Assembly (NCBI RefSeq): GCF_048773025.1
Contig: NC_133554.1
Location: forward strand, 54,288,769-54,352,768
Source: Camelus bactrianus
Taxonomy: Eukaryota > Chordata > Mammalia > Artiodactyla > Camelidae
Length of the DNA: 64,000 nucleotides
Reading direction: 5' to 3'
A program made the position numbers and the translations under genes. The notes below the pieces were generated by a model. The model was given only the letters and a program-made list of their open reading frames with translations. It searched no databases and was not told the origin of the DNA. Positions 1-12,129 of this stretch are shown piece after piece. The first letter of the stretch is position 1. Every line of letters starts with the position of its first letter.

Positions 1-545
1 AACCTCTGACTTCTCACTGTTTTGGTCCCATCGTCTCTGGTATGATCCCCGATTCCCGATTTTTATCAATGACCCCCTGTAGGTCAGCCCTTAGGCACAG
101 TCATTGTAAAGTAAACTAATGGAAGAGGCTGCCCACCCCTCCAAGGTCATGACCCGTTAGCGGAAGAGTTTCGGCTGAGGGGTCAGTTGTCAGAGAAGAT
201 GAGGGAGAAGGTTTCCACGACACGTGGCCCTGGGACCAGCCACATCCGTGTTTTTCTAACTTGGTGACTAATGATCTCAAAGTGGATCCCGGAGACTCCC
301 CCAGCTCTGGTGCCGGGGACTTTGTGCTGTGTCTTGATCAGGTGGGGTGGAGCGGGTGGGTGGACAGGATCTTGGAGCTCAGTCCTTGTGGGAGAAAGAG
401 GACAGGGCGGTGGGGAACGGTGGAGCCACCTCCTTCCCAGCGGAGACTCCCCGGGTTCCCCTCTGGCGTGCCCCACCCTCCAGCCTAAGCTGGGGGTTCG
501 TGCTCCCCCCACCTCTCCCCGACCCCCCTGTCTCTGTCTCTGCAG
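1..545. other. Last intron of CD300A (partial), no other feature seen
   Basis: This stretch lies upstream of the CD300A terminal exon. It ends in a pyrimidine-rich tract and a CAG acceptor at 543-545. I searched it for the preceding CD300A cytoplasmic exons, which carry tyrosine motifs, and found none. Those exons should lie left of the window. Confidence 0.55.
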
Positions 546-680
546 AGGCTCCCCAGTGAAAGTCTTCACTACACCACGGTGGTGTTTGACTCACCAAGAC
601 AGGATTCCAAGGCTGACAGGACATCCTCCCCGGGGCCCCAGAAGCAGGAGCCAGTGTACAGCCTGGTTAAGAAGACATAA
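546..680 (+). CDS. CD300A: CD300A terminal coding exon (inhibitory receptor tail)
   Basis: This exon encodes 44 residues and a TAA stop, and is the C-terminal cytoplasmic end of the inhibitory receptor CD300A. The segment SLHYTTVVFDS matches human ELHYASVVFDS as I recall it, and the last residues, YSLVKKT, match human YSVIRKT. LHYTTV is a canonical ITIM (L-x-Y-x-x-V) that recruits SHP-1 or SHP-2 when phosphorylated in myeloid cells and lymphocytes. The final YSLV motif is weaker because proline occupies the -2 position. A polypyrimidine tract plus CAG precedes the exon, and the frame is open throughout. The Ig domain, membrane helix and earlier tail exons are outside the window. The gene runs on the plus strand, towards CD300LB on the minus strand, which is the human arrangement. 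Confidence 0.85.
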   Translation, partial: RLPSESLHYTTVVFDSPRQDSKADRTSSPGPQKQEPVYSLVKKT

Positions 681-1258
681 GCTTGCACCTCCAGCCTTGC
701 CATCTGGAGGCCTCTGTGGGTCACAGGAAGCCTAGGGCTGGCCCCTCAGCCCTCACCCACATCTGCCAACACCGCTTCTCTTGATGGTGACCAACAAGGC
801 AGCTGGGCTCCCGAGGGCCAACCCTCGTGTGCCATCAGCCAGCCTGGTTTTATTGAGGACGAGTGAGAATGTGATTCTGGAGGGACCTGTGGGAAACCTT
901 CTGTCCCACTGGCTCCTGATGCGTCTTTCCCCTTTTCTCTGCCTCTTCCCAGCTCTGGGGTAGGAGGGCAGGATCTCAGCCCCACGTGAGGTCTCCAGGA
1001 AACGATGGGACTCATGCAGGGTGATACCCACGAACAGCTTTGTACATCACAGCCCCATGGAACTGTCTGGGGTTGCTGCAGAGTGGTCCCCACTGGCAAA
1101 GAGCCAGGAGATGCAAAGGCCCTGAGGACTCATCTTACAGACAAGGAGACCAAGACCCAGAGAGAGGAGAGGCTTGCCCACAGCTCCAGAACCGTGTTTC
1201 TCTGGACTCTGAGATAGGTTCATTTTTAATATGAGGTTAATAAATTAATAAAGTTTAA
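681..1258 (+). other. CD300A: CD300A 3' UTR with two polyadenylation signals
   Basis: The sequence after the stop has no coding character. Two AATAAA hexamers occur at 1239-1244 and 1247-1252 in an AT-rich stretch, about 560 bases after the stop, and are the probable cleavage signals. A MIR-like fragment lies inside at about 1120-1210. Confidence 0.6.
1120..1210 (-). repeat. MIR-like SINE fragment
   Basis: The stretch running from ACAGACAAGGAGACCAAGAC into the 'cttgcccacagctcc' block reads as the MIR core ('gatgaggaaactgaggct ... cttgcccaaggtcac') in antisense orientation. It is diverged and lies in the CD300A 3' UTR. Confidence 0.5.
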
Positions 1259-1334
1259 AATATCTTGAGAGAAGAAAATATTATTTATACAATGCCTGCT
1301 CTGTGTTGGCAATCTTGTATTTAAAGAAAAATCC

Positions 1335-1825
1335 TTTCTTTGGAAGGCTGAATAATATTCCATTTATGTATGTATTACATTTTGCTTATCCATTCATCCA
1401 TCAGCGGACACTTGGGTCGCTTCTGGGTTTTAGTTGTGAGTAACGCTGTTATGAACATGATGTACAAGTATCTCTTTGAGACCCTGCTTTCCATTCTTTT
1501 GGGTGGATACCTGGAAGCAGAGTTGCTGAATCATATGATGATCTATTTTTAATTTCTGAGGAACTGCTGGGCTGTTATTTGCAGTGTCTCTACCATTTTA
1601 TACTCCCACCAACAGTGCACAAGGGTTTCCAATTTCTCCACATCCTTTTCAACCTTTGTTTTTTTCTGTTTTTTAAAAAAGTAACCATCTTAGTGGTGAT
1701 TTTGATTTGCATTTCCCCAGTGATCAGTGAGGTCGAGCACCGTTTCGTGTGTTTATTGGCCTTTTGTGTATCTTCTTTGAAGAACTGTCTATTCAAGTCT
1801 TTTGCCGGTTTTCAGACTGAGAGGG

Positions 1826-1856
<31 letters not shown>

Positions 1857-2048
1857 GCTGTTGAGTTTTTGTTGTCTATGAATTCTGGATATTAATCCTT
1901 ATCAGATATGTGATTTGCAAATATTTTCTCTCATTCTGTGGATTGCCTGTTTCTTGGATCATGATTAATGCCCAAACAGTATGAATTCAGCCAGTCATCC
2001 AATGTGGCTTTTCTCCCACCTCAATATGAATAAAATGCAGTTAAGAAC
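1335..2048 (-). repeat. L1 3' region (old LINE-1), antisense
   Basis: The sequence matches the reverse complement of the mammalian L1 3' end. It contains GGCTGAATAATATTCCAT, then ATTCATCCATCAGCGGACAC, the 'cccaccaacagtgcac' block, and 'ttatcagatatgtgatttgcaaatatttt'-type sequence. A short (TG)n run lies at about 1829-1853. A SINE follows immediately and separates this piece from more L1 sequence to the right. Confidence 0.8.
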
Positions 2049-2058
2049 AATTAAGAGA

Positions 2059-2200
2059 GGGGGAAGGTAGAGGTCAGTGGTAGAGCGCATGCCTAGCACG
2101 CACGAGGTCCTGGGTTCAATCCCCAGTATAGCCATTATAAACAAACAAACAAACAAACAAACAAACCTAATTACCCACCCCCCACCAAATTAAAAAAAAA
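2059..2200 (+). mobile_element. Camelid-type tRNA-derived SINE with perfect 10-bp TSD
   Basis: The tRNA-like head has A box and B box sequences (GTGGTAGAGCGCATG and GGTTCAATCCCCAG), then an (AAAC)n stretch, the CCTAATTACCCACC tail and an A-run. The 10-base sequence AATTAAGAGA occurs at 2049-2058 and again at 2201-2210 and forms a perfect target-site duplication. The element lies between two antisense L1 segments. Confidence 0.9.
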
Positions 2201-2210
2201 AATTAAGAGA

Positions 2211-2620
2211 ATCCAGTTATACTTTTAAAATTTATTTCTAACTTCATCCTGTTGTGGTCAGAGAAGAAACTATCTTTTTAAATCTAGTAAGACTTAGTTT
2301 GTGGCTTCACATATGGTCTATCCTGGAAAATGTCCCATGTGCACTTGAGAGGAATGTGTGTGCTGTGGCGGGGCTGGTTGTTCTGTACACGTCTGTTAGA
2401 TCTGGTTGATTTATCGTGCTGTTTAAGTCCTCTGTTTCCTTGCTTACCTCCTGTCTGGTCATTCTATCCGTTGTTAAGAGAGGGGTATTGAAGTCTCCAA
2501 CTACTACTGTAGACGTGTCTACGACCCCCTTCAATTCTGTCAGTTTTTGCTTCACGTATTTTGATGGTCTGTCATTAGGTGCATAATTATAAATATAATT
2601 GTTGTATCTTCTTGCCGTTG
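2211..2620 (-). repeat. L1 ORF2 endonuclease-domain fragment
   Basis: On the minus strand an open stretch (about 2307-2555) reads KQKLTELKG...VVVGDFNTPLL. This is the L1 ORF2 endonuclease core around the conserved GDFN motif. It is a 5'-ORF2 fragment and does not join smoothly with the 3'-end piece at 1335-2048, so there is either an internal deletion or a second element. Confidence 0.85.
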
Positions 2621-3714
2621 CTCCCTATCCAAGTCCATTGCTGGATGAGACAAATAAACTTGAATGTCTTTGAGTCACTAATGGTTGCGATTTCTGCTAC
2701 TTCCAGGGAATGACATTCCACACTGAGAGAGCGCTCTAGCCCAGAATCTTTTCCTATTTTGTCAGGGATGTTTGCTAAACCGTCACCAGCCACCCAGAGG
2801 GAGGAGACACTGGTTTGGAACTCCCCCACAATGTTCTAATTAAGTCAGTATACATTCATCTGCAGCACGACGCTAGGTGGCACCCTTCCCCTACAGCACT
2901 GTGTTGAATGGTGTTCCCTAAATCTGTGCAACGTGGAGTCCTGAAAATGAGGATTTGAAAGGTGGATGTGAAGGGTGCTGAGGGACCTTATAATGTGGAC
3001 CAGAGCTTAGCCATGCATCCAGTGCAGAGTGAGCGCTCAAAAATCTCTGCTGACGTGAACTGAATTCAGCTCAATCACCCTCCAGCCTGACCTAAAGTAG
3101 CCCTTAGAGGCATCCTGTTTCCAATCAGAGAGTGACCTCTGCAGGGCGGTTTAAGACATAGATGGACAAGTCTTGTAATCTACACCCATTTATGTAACTT
3201 CCTACCAGGAAGCTGTGCATACCAAAGGGTATTGGGAAAGGCAATCTTTGTCGAGCCAGATTTTTAAAAAATGTGCTTTTCTAGCTTCCCTCCAGGGCTC
3301 CAGGCGGACATATATCATAATCGCATGAGGAAGAGTGGCAACCTGGTCAGTCTTCCCTGAACAAAGATTTGCCCTAGGGAGTTTGTCAAGAAATGCCTCA
3401 GCTCACATTTTACTTGGGTTCATATTTTAAACTGTATCTATTAAAAATTAGGCACCATATTGCATGACTGAAAACTCAACACATTTATAGGAGAATAGAT
3501 GGCGAAAATCATTGTCCTTACTAGTCCTGTCCTTAGTCATTTAAAGATAATTTACTATTTCTTGTTTCTTCCTTGAGATATTTAACCGTATAGTGTATAT
3601 CTATACAGCATACATTGCTGTCTCTACCCACCTACTTATTTATAAACCCAGCATCTATTTATCTATGATATATATGATATATGTGATATATAATGTATAT
3701 ACATGTCTGACCTT
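2621..3714. other. Intergenic sequence, no gene recognised
   Basis: There are no CD300 exons and no coherent coding frame. About 2900-3010 faintly resembles an old LTR or DNA-repeat fragment but is too diverged to name. About 3600-3710 is AT-rich with repeated ATATATGATATATG units. Confidence 0.5.
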
Positions 3715-3850
3715 CAGCTTTCTTATCTGTAAAATGGGGAAATAACCCTTTAAGTCTTCATATGTTTTGGTGAAGATAAAATGATACAGCAAGGTCCTTT
3801 AATCACCTAACACGATAATAACAAGGGCAGCTAATATAAAACACCCTTCC
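3715..3850 (+). repeat. MIR SINE fragment
   Basis: The core 'cttatctgtaaaatgggg' is followed by a diverged 'aagataaaatgatacagcaagg' part, as in the MIR consensus in sense orientation. Confidence 0.6.
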
Positions 3851-6164
3851 TGCGCACAGAGAGTTGACAGTCTGTGCCCCGTGGTCTTCTCCTCCCCAGT
3901 CCCCAAGTCAAGCCATGATTCCCTAAACTGGCCTCTGCTAATCCTTCTTCTGTTCGAGCAAGTGATGCTGAAGGGTCAGAGCTTTGACCTGAAAAGAAGC
4001 ATCTGTTGGCCCTGAACGATCACCTCCTGGTGGAACAGGAGGAGTTGGGGGGAAATCTTTGTCCTACTAGGGAGCTGCTCCCTGCTCCCTGCTCCCTCCC
4101 GCCCTCCACAACACACACACACACAGACACAGAACAGAAAGTTAAAGAAAAAATGCTTTGCAGTGGGAAAATAGTTTTGAAATGCTAGCCAATATAGTTC
4201 TGTAGTTCCTTCCAATCCATTCCGTCCACTGGGTTTGCTGCCCTCACTGCTCCAGGGAAGCCAGGACACAGCAGAAAGCAGAGGATAAAAGCCACCTGCC
4301 TTTGTAGTTCCCAAGCCACCAAGCCTTTGTTAGAAGAGGAAGAAATGTACCCTGAACAGAGATTTGAGAGAAGAGTGAGGATCAAAAGAAAGCTTGCCAG
4401 CTTCAGACCAGAAAAGAGTAGCCTGGGGTGGGGAGGGCGGGGGAGGGGGAGGATGTTGGTGGGGCTGGGGCTGGACTTGGAGCTGCCCAGAGAACCAGCA
4501 GTCCTGCTGCCCAGATTGAGGCAGACATGGGTCACGGGTGGGTACTAGCTTTTGAAATACGCTAGACTCAGCTGAGGTGGGCTGTAAGTCTAAGAGGATT
4601 TGATACACTTAAGAGAGAATGTAGAATATCTCATTACAAACTTAATACATGATTACATGTTGAAAAGATAATATAGTGGGGTAAATAAAGTATGTCACTA
4701 AAATCCGTGTTCTTTCTTTCTAGGGGAATGGGTGAGCTAAATTTTATTCATACAGTGAAATACTTTTCAGCAGTGAAAACCAATTGGCTTCTTCGTTTTA
4801 CGTGAAAGCCACAGGCTAGAGAGGTCACCCGAAATGACAAATGCCACTCATATGGGTGCTAGAAAATCTGAATCTTGTGTCCAGGACTCCTGGAATCTTA
4901 GTGCTTAGGAAACAAACAAACAAACACTTTATTTTGAAACAATTTCAAATTTGCAGAAAAACTGTGAAAACAGTACAAAGAACTCCAATATATCCCTTAA
5001 CCAGATTCACCTTAAAAAAATTTTTTTTTGCCACATTTGCTTTGTTATTCTGTTTACATCTATGCATATTTTTTTTCCTGAACCATCTGTAATCCCAAGA
5101 TGTAGGGACTGGACAACCGTGTGTCTCCGCCTTGTGGCCATATCTGGAATTACATGTCCTGCTTCCCAAGCCCGCCATGCTTGCTCAGGCTGGTCTGGCA
5201 ATGCAGGAGGTATTCTGTATTTTCCAGGTCAGTGCAGCTAAGAAGGCAAAGGGCCTGACACAGGGGAAAGGACAGGAAAACTCCTGCTCAGCTTTGCAGT
5301 TCCTCCACGCATCCCCTCCTTGGATGTCACTGGGCTGAAAGAACACACGCAGGAGAGGGACCTGGAAGGGACGGCCTCACGGGGAGGCAGCTGCTTCTGC
5401 TTGGCGCTGCCCGGGGCCCCTGAGAACTCCCAGACCCCAACATCTCTCCTGCCCACCTGTCAGGGCACCTGCATTCCACCCGAGGGGGCATTTAGCTGGA
5501 TCTGCAACCTTACCAGATCAATTCCTCTGGGGAAACCTGGGAGCCTCTAGGGCAGGAGGGATTGGGCACAGAGTCCTAAATGAGGCTCAAGATCAGCTGG
5601 GGGTGAGGGAGGGACAGTCTCTGGACTTGGCTGGGACTTTGTGACTTTCCTTCTGAAAGGTGTAGGGCTTTTAATATGAAGCCTCTGTCAGCTACGCTGA
5701 TGCAGCCGGCCGTGGGAGTGGAGGGAGAGGACAGGGACCCAGGCTGAGGTCTAGGACTCTCCCAAAATGCTAGAGAAGGAGGGAGTGAGAGTCTTCTAAC
5801 CCCAGAACCAGGGAAGTTCTCACTTTTACCTGGACACCAGGTCAGGGGCCACCGCAGTGCCAAGCCACGTCAGTAGGCATCAGCAGCCATCACGGTCACC
5901 GTGAATGTGCAGTCCCTGCGAGTCCCTGAGGGACACGTGGCTTCTGGCCACTTCCAGCCTGAGCCACGTTTCAGCTGGAGTCCCAGGCTGCTCCTGACAC
6001 CCCAGCTGCCCAGAAGTCTCCCAAATGGTTGGAGTGAAACAGCCCAGCCCATGAATCCCATCCACCTAGTGCATGACTCCGCCCACACAAGCAGAGATGC
6101 TCAGTGCTCTGGAGCAGCCCGGAGAACACAAGCCTGGGGACAGAGCTTTAAGGGGTTGACTTCA
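3851..6164. other. Intergenic sequence, no gene recognised
   Basis: No exon of the CD300 family and no other recognisable protein is seen on either strand. There is a short (CA)n run at about 4110-4130 and a T-rich stretch near 5020-5070. About 4720-4840 looks like a worn L1 3'-end piece. Confidence 0.45.
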
Positions 6165-6178
6165 GAAGGAACCACTCT

Positions 6179-6333
6179 CGGGGGAGGGTGTAGCTCAGTG
6201 GTAGAGCGTATGCTTAGCATGCACAAGGTCCTGGGAACAATCCCCAGTACCTCCATTTAAAATATTAATTTAAAAATAAAGAAATAGACCTAATTACACC
6301 TCAAAAAAACCAAAAAAATTAAAAAAAAAAAAA
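6179..6333 (+). mobile_element. Camelid-type tRNA-derived SINE
   Basis: The head GGGTGTAGCTCAGTGGTAG, the B-box region and the 'agacctaattaca' tail with A-run are present. The flanks GAAGGAACCACTCT (6165-6178) and GAAGGAACTACTCT (6334-6347) form a 14-base target-site duplication with one mismatch. Confidence 0.88.
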
Positions 6334-6524
6334 GAAGGAACTACTCTTCCTATAAATATCTGAGGCAAGTCCTCCAATTTCAAATCCTCACTGGCAGAGA
6401 CAGTGCAGCCTGGTCAGTGATTAAAGAGACCTGGACCGGGTGTCAGAAAGCGGGAATTCTGTCCTTGCTCAGAGTTATGGGAAGGTGGGGCTGACAGGGG
6501 TGGGACAAGCACGCAGCATCCTTT

Positions 6525-6640
6525 TCACAGTGTAAAACCTGAGGCCCAGGGAAGTGAGGGCGTGCACCTGAGTCCGCGCGGTTTGTGCAGAGCCTGGATT
6601 CTGGACCCGGCTCTAAGGAGACCTGAATCAACTCTTTGTG
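6525..6640 (-). repeat. MIR-like SINE fragment
   Basis: The segment 'aaacctgaggcccagggaagtg' is the MIR core in antisense. It is followed by diverged 'cagagcctggattctggac' sequence. Confidence 0.5.
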
Positions 6641-7555
6641 CTGAATTCCTCCATCTGTGGAGGCTTGAGACTAGACTTGGAAACCAGCGGGAGCTGGTGG
6701 TAAGGACGGGTGGGATGGATGATGTAGAAGTGGGGTCTGAGCTGTTAGAACGCGGTGCATGCGCGTGTTATGAAGCATCAACACTGACTCATGATGTAAG
6801 TTCCCTTTCCCTCTTCTCACATCTGCCCACCACAAGGCCGATTCTTCCTGACCTCCCTCTGTGGGCTCTTCTCCTCGCTGGTGAATTTTAGAGTCAGCAG
6901 AGCAATTTAATGAGGACACACGGGGGTGATGCTGAGATGAGAGGAAGGAGGACTGTGAGGATTTGGAGCCCAGCAGACGGGCGGATGCACTGGTCCCTTC
7001 GGGGGTCATTTTGCCTCAGAAAGCGGGCCAAGGAGACCCTGGTTTCATCTGGTTGGACCAATCCCCCCAAGTGCATTTGGGGCTGATGGAGTTAGGAGAT
7101 GAGGCAGAGACAGTATTCAGAGGTCTCCTCCTGTTGCATCACTTTGGTGAATTTACCCAGTCTGGTCCTCAACTTTGCAAAACTAGAGCCCAGACTCCAT
7201 CCAGACGAGCAGAGATGTCCAGGCTCCATGATGACTCAACTCAAGGGATTTATTTTGGAGACGCTCCCTTCCAGGCACCTGAATGCCTTGACCCCCATGT
7301 CCAGGCATGCTTCAGTGCCTCTCTCCAGTTTTCTGGTCTCAGCCACTGAGAGGTTGCCTGAATCATGAACAGGCAGAAAGTAGCTCATAAGCTTGGGCTG
7401 CCTCTAGTGTCCCTGCACCGGAGGCGCCTCCTTCTGCAGCCAGGCTGGCCTCAAATGCCCCTCACTGCCTCTTTCCTTCAGTTCCATCTCCAAATATTCT
7501 GCTACTGGCGTCACGTTCTTTGTTTAGAATAGAGTTTCTCAACATTTGCAGTATT
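6641..7555. other. Intergenic sequence, no gene recognised
   Basis: No family exon, RNA gene or nameable repeat is visible. Open frames here are short and show no conserved motif. Confidence 0.4.
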
Positions 7556-7559
7556 CAGG

Positions 7560-8150
7560 GGTTTTTTTTGAGTGATTTAAGATATGATTCACATACTATA
7601 AAATTCCCCCTCCCAAAGCATACAATTCAGTGGTTCTTAGCATGTTCACAAAGTCGTGCAACCACCGCCGCTGTCTAATTGCAGAATATTTTCATTATTC
7701 CAAAAAGAAACCCTGTACCCATCAGCATCACTCCCCATTCCCCCTACTTTCCTTCCCTCAGGACCTGGCAGCCACTGATTACTTTCTGTCCGTATTGATT
7801 GACCTATTCTAGACACGTTGTATAAATGGAATCATACAACATATGGCCTTTCGTGTTTGATTTCTTTCACTTGGCATAATGTTTTCAAGGTTCACCCACG
7901 TCGTAGTGTGCCTCAGTACTTGGCTCTTTTCTATGACTCCGTCATATCCCATTATACGGATAGACCACATTTTTATTGATTTATCAATTAATGGACATTT
8001 GGGTTGTTCACAGCTTTTGATCGCTGTGAATAATACTGCTATGAACTGTCATGTGCAAAGTTTCACGGAGACGTTTCTTTTCAATTCTCTTGGGTCTACA
8101 CCTAGGGTTGAATTACCTGCTCATGTGGTACCTCAATGTCTAGTTTTGTT
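7560..8150 (-). repeat. L1 3' region, antisense
   Basis: The order of blocks is that of an old L1 3' UTR read in reverse: 'cacatactataaaattc', 'cacaaagtcgtgcaaccacc', 'taaatggaatcatacaa', 'tggacatttgggttg', 'tattcatctatgaac'-type sequence, then 'caattctcttgggt'. Confidence 0.75.
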
Positions 8151-8187
8151 TACCCATATTTTGGATGAGATAAGTCTTTGTTGTGAA

Positions 8188-8350
8188 GAGCTGTCCTGTA
8201 CGTTGTAGGATGTTTGGCAGAATCCCTGGCCTCTACCTAGGAGATGCCAATGGTACTCCCCACCCCAAATGCTCACCTATTGTGACAAACAAAATTGCCT
8301 CAGACATTGCCAGATGTTCCTCGTTGTCTTGTCCCTGGTTGAGAACCTCT
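8188..8350 (+). repeat. MER5A-type DNA transposon fragment (hAT-Charlie)
   Basis: The stretch holds 'gtaggatgtttggcagaatccctggcctctac', 'tgtgacaaacaaaattgcct', 'cagacattgccagatgt' and 'ccctggttgagaacc' in the order of the MER5A consensus. It is a non-autonomous, long-dead DNA transposon. Confidence 0.75.
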
Positions 8351-8383
8351 AGTTTAGAGGGTTCATTTGGCTTAGTGAAGTCA

Positions 8384-8529
8384 AGGGGGAGGGTATAGCT
8401 TAGTGGAAGAGCGCATGCTTAGCATGCATGAGGTCATGGGTTTGATCCCCAGTACCTCCAGTTAAATAAAAAAATAATAATAAATAAAACTAATTACCTC
8501 CCTGCCCCCCAAAAAACAAAACAAAATAA
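8384..8529 (+). mobile_element. Camelid-type tRNA-derived SINE
   Basis: A and B boxes are present, with the TAATTACCTCC tail and a purine-rich end. A perfect 10-base target-site duplication, AGTGAAGTCA, flanks it at 8374-8383 and 8530-8539. Confidence 0.9.
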
Positions 8530-8539
8530 AGTGAAGTCA

Positions 8540-10688
8540 CGTCATGACCTTGGTCCTTTGGGCCTGGAAGACATTCCATGGGTCTTTCTAAATTTCCTCT
8601 TTCCCTGTCCTCCAATTTAAATTAAGTTGAGTTTTAATTTAAGCTAACTTGTCCTCACAGAGTCAGGCCCCACTCTCGTGCTGACAGCCACGCCATTCTC
8701 TATCATTTCCTCATTCCTTTCTTTACTGTCTGTTTATTTACGGCCTATGGGGCACCAGGTGCTGTCCACACCCGGGCGGTGGGGAAATAACAAGATAAGA
8801 AGGTTCCTGCTTCGCAGCGTTCCTCTTCCTCCTTCTGCTCATCGCCACCGATAACAAACGTCTGCTGGTACCTGCCATGCGGAGGGAGGGCTCAAGTGTT
8901 TTCGAAATTTAAAATGGGAAGCCTGCTAGAAGCGCTTACATCTATGCCCTCACTGTACACGGGACACCGGGTGGACAGGAGGGAAATGAGAGCACGAGGA
9001 CCACCGTCCCCACAAGGATGTTCCCACTACGGGATTCCTTTGCTCCTGGAATTCAGGATTGGGTCCGTTCCTCCTGATATAGTCAAGCCCTGACTTCCTT
9101 AGGGTCCCTTATGAACCCAGTCTTGTCAAATGATGTGCAAATCCAAGGTGTTTTTTTTTTTTTAAGTCTAAAAAGTTTATTTTTGAGTCTAAAGGGCTTA
9201 AGAGAGTTACTCAATAGAGGAAAGACTGGAAAATCCTTATAGCTGCCATCTGCGGCACCCAGATGGGGAGAGAGTGTCGGTTTTCTATTATCCTGGTGGT
9301 ATAATCTGTGTTTTTTCCCCCACTGCTGGTTTGTGTGGGTGGCAAATCCCAGCATGTCAAGGGCCCACGAGAAGTGCTCATCACCAGGCGAGGCACCAGA
9401 AGACACACCCAGAGTCCCCCCAACTCCTGTATGAACTTGAGGGTCAGGTGGCCTCTATGGAAATGATCACTAATGGGAAGTGATGTCACTGTCAGAGGGC
9501 AAACTAGATTCTACGGCCACGGCCACGCACAGAGGACCTCCTGACTGGGGACCCTGGGCTGTGCCTTGTAGACGTTCTTCCTCTTCCTGCTCTCAGGTTT
9601 GTGCCGGCAGTGCCACATCGTTCTTTGGCTGATGACACTTGAGGATGCCCTGAAGTTCGGACATACCCTCCCTGGCAACAGGGAGGCGAACTGAGCTCAA
9701 AGTCCTCCAGCACTTGAAGGCCAGTTATTCCCCGATAAATCTAAAAGATTTAGGCTGCTGAATAAAGTCTTAATACTTTTTTTTTCAACCAGGGCCACCA
9801 TAACCTGGGTTTATCCCTAGAACCTGGAAAGGCATCATGGCTTATGCAAGACTCGAGCTGTGAGGAGCCTGTACCCTTATGGAGCCTCCTGTTTGCAAAA
9901 AGGAAATTGCTGTTGCCCTGGAGGAGACTGACCTGGGCAAGTGAGGAGAGGAGGAAAGGGTGAGGTTCCCAAGGCTGCAGCCCACAGAGAAGTCCCGGCC
10001 GTGAGGGGTGGGTGAGAGAGCAGGGAGTTCATCATGTTCGCATAAACCGAGGTACAGGGGTTCAGGAAGACTCAAGACAAGCCAGAGAACAGAGGGTTCT
10101 GTAGGAAGGCTCCTGAGGCACACACCTCGGTCGCCGTCTACCCAACTTCCACTCCCCCAAAGTGGAGCGCCATCTTGTCTGGGTGTGGTGGTCCCAACTC
10201 TCCTCCAGTGATTGGGGTAAGGTGGGTCTGAACCAGCCAATGAAATCTCAGGGGGGACCTGGTAGTTAGGACTCCGGAGATGTTTCTCAGAGAGGTGGTC
10301 TGATTTTCCTTCTCAGAAGTCCTGAGTCTGGGTGTGATCACTGTTTGTACACATTCCCTGGGGGAGAACCAGCCACAGGATGAAGACAGAGGTGCAGAGA
10401 ATAGGAAGGAACTCGCAGCAGCCAGCCCCAAAGGCCACACATACCAACCTAAAACCCAAAATAAATAGTTAACGGTGAAACCTGGAGGAAGCTGTGGCGG
10501 CTGTCAGCCATATGCCCTTACAGGGAGGCCAGTCTGAAGATGAACTGTAGTCTGGGGAAACAATAGACTCAGACTGAGACAGGAGGGACAGGCGTGTGGG
10601 CACAGCCATCCAAGGAATGACACAGCAATTAACACCGAGATGGCGGAAGACTTGACCCCCAGAAGAACTTGAGCTTCCTATGCTGTTG
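8540..10688. other. Intergenic sequence, no gene recognised
   Basis: No CD300 exon or other protein motif was recognised on either strand. There are poly-T runs at about 9150-9163 and 9778-9784. Part of 10,480-10,690 may be internal sequence of the LTR element that follows, but I cannot show it. Confidence 0.4.
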
Positions 10689-11110
10689 TAATACATTAGC
10701 ATGGTAAATGACACGCCCGCAGGTGCCGTGGCAGCTTTGAGGCTAACCATAAAGGGTCGGACAGAGGGCGGTGGCCCAGCTCCTGGGAATCCTAGCCCCT
10801 TCCCCAGGGTAATTGGAATGGTCCTCCCACTTGTTAGCATAGGAAGCTACCAAGCCCAGAACAACCGGCCACACTGAGCAAGCCTCGCGGCCACTCTCGC
10901 TCCCTCCTCTTCGGAGACCGCCTTCATTCCGTCTATGGAGTGTGCGTCTACTTTTACTTTAACCTGAGCACCCAAGCCCTACACCTCATGGCCTTTCTCT
11001 CGCCTTCTAAAACAGCCTGCACTCTATGTAGTATGCATCTCTCTTAATAAACGTATCTTTGCTCAACTGTGGTTCGCTCTTGAATTCTTGCCTGCACAAA
11101 GCCAAGGGCC
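10689..11110 (+). mobile_element. Probable solo LTR, ERV1-like (fossil)
   Basis: The region has the layout of a gammaretrovirus-like LTR: a U3-like start near 'tgttgtaatacattagcatgg', a pyrimidine-rich middle, an AATAAA signal at about 11047, and an end near 'gaattcttgcctgca'. No linked retroviral genes were recognised. It appears old and degraded. The boundaries are approximate. Confidence 0.45.
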
Positions 11111-11591
11111 CACACTTGGCCTGCCACATCCCCAGGACTCAACCGAGACCTGGGACACGGCCCTGCTCCCGCCCCACACTCGTGTTTCTGGAATCACTGG
11201 GAGGGAAGGTGCAGCGGCTCATGGCAGCTGCTGCTCAGGGTTGATGGTGGGGAGGTCTGAATTTGCCAGAGAGGCCATCTTTCTTGTTCCGTTCTTATTG
11301 CTAAACACAGAGGCACATCACAGGAAACTCAGTTCCCAGCTCTGAGTGTGGACCCAGGTGGCTCATCCTGGACACTTCCACCTCAGCTTTGTCTCCACCC
11401 AGCTATGTCTGCTGAGGCATCTGAACCATTACATCCTTCTTAAAGAGAAAGTGGCTTATCCCTCAGAACTGAGGTATAAACCAGGGAGCTAATTCCTGGG
11501 GGTTCAGCTTTGTCTTGGGGACCAACTTAGAACATAAGATTTTTTTTTTTCATGTACTTTTTGTTTTACCTGCCAAATCAAACTCCTTTTT

Positions 11592-11593
<2 letters not shown>

Positions 11594-11633
<40 letters not shown>
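11594..11633 (+). repeat. (TG)n microsatellite
   Basis: An uninterrupted TG dinucleotide run of about 40 bases. Confidence 0.95.
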
Positions 11634-11635
<2 letters not shown>

Positions 11636-11644
11636 AATAGTCAC

Positions 11645-11960
11645 CCTATATTTTTTAACTGAAGTACAGTCAGTTACAATGTGTCAATCTCTGGTGTACA
11701 GCACCATGTCCCAGTTATGCATATATACACATATATTCATTTTCATATTCTTTTCCTTTAAAGGTTATTAAAAGATATTGAATATGGTTCCCTGCGCTAT
11801 ACAGAAGAAATTGGTTTTTTTAAAAAATCTATTTTCATATGTAGCGGTTAACATTTACAAATCTCAAAGTCCTGAATCTGTCCCTTCCCACCCCCTTTCC
11901 CTGGTAACCTTAAGAATGTTTACTATGTCTGCAAGTCTGTGTTTTTAATGACTCCAGATC
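11645..11960 (-). repeat. Artiodactyl-type L1 3' end, antisense
   Basis: The blocks 'ctgaagtacagtcagttacaatg', 'ggtgtacagcac', 'cttttcctttaaaggttatt' and 'gaatatggttccctgcgctatacag' match the reverse of the L1 3' UTR common in cetartiodactyls. Confidence 0.75.
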
Positions 11961-12129
11961 CATTCTGGTCTGCCTTCGGGTGATTTTATGTAAATTTGTG
12001 TCCTTTGCAGGAAGCTAATGCCTTGAGGATGCTGTCTCACTGCCCAGAGCCTCCAGATCTCCTCTCTGGTCTCTCAGAAAGAGCTCTAACTCGGTGTGGT
12101 CCTGGCTTCTGCAGAATCTGTTTACTTTC

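Noticed and set aside
2059-2140. tRNA-like gene with A and B boxes (and about a dozen similar sites)
   Set aside because: These are tRNA-derived SINE heads with A-rich tails and target duplications. The cloverleaf is not complete.
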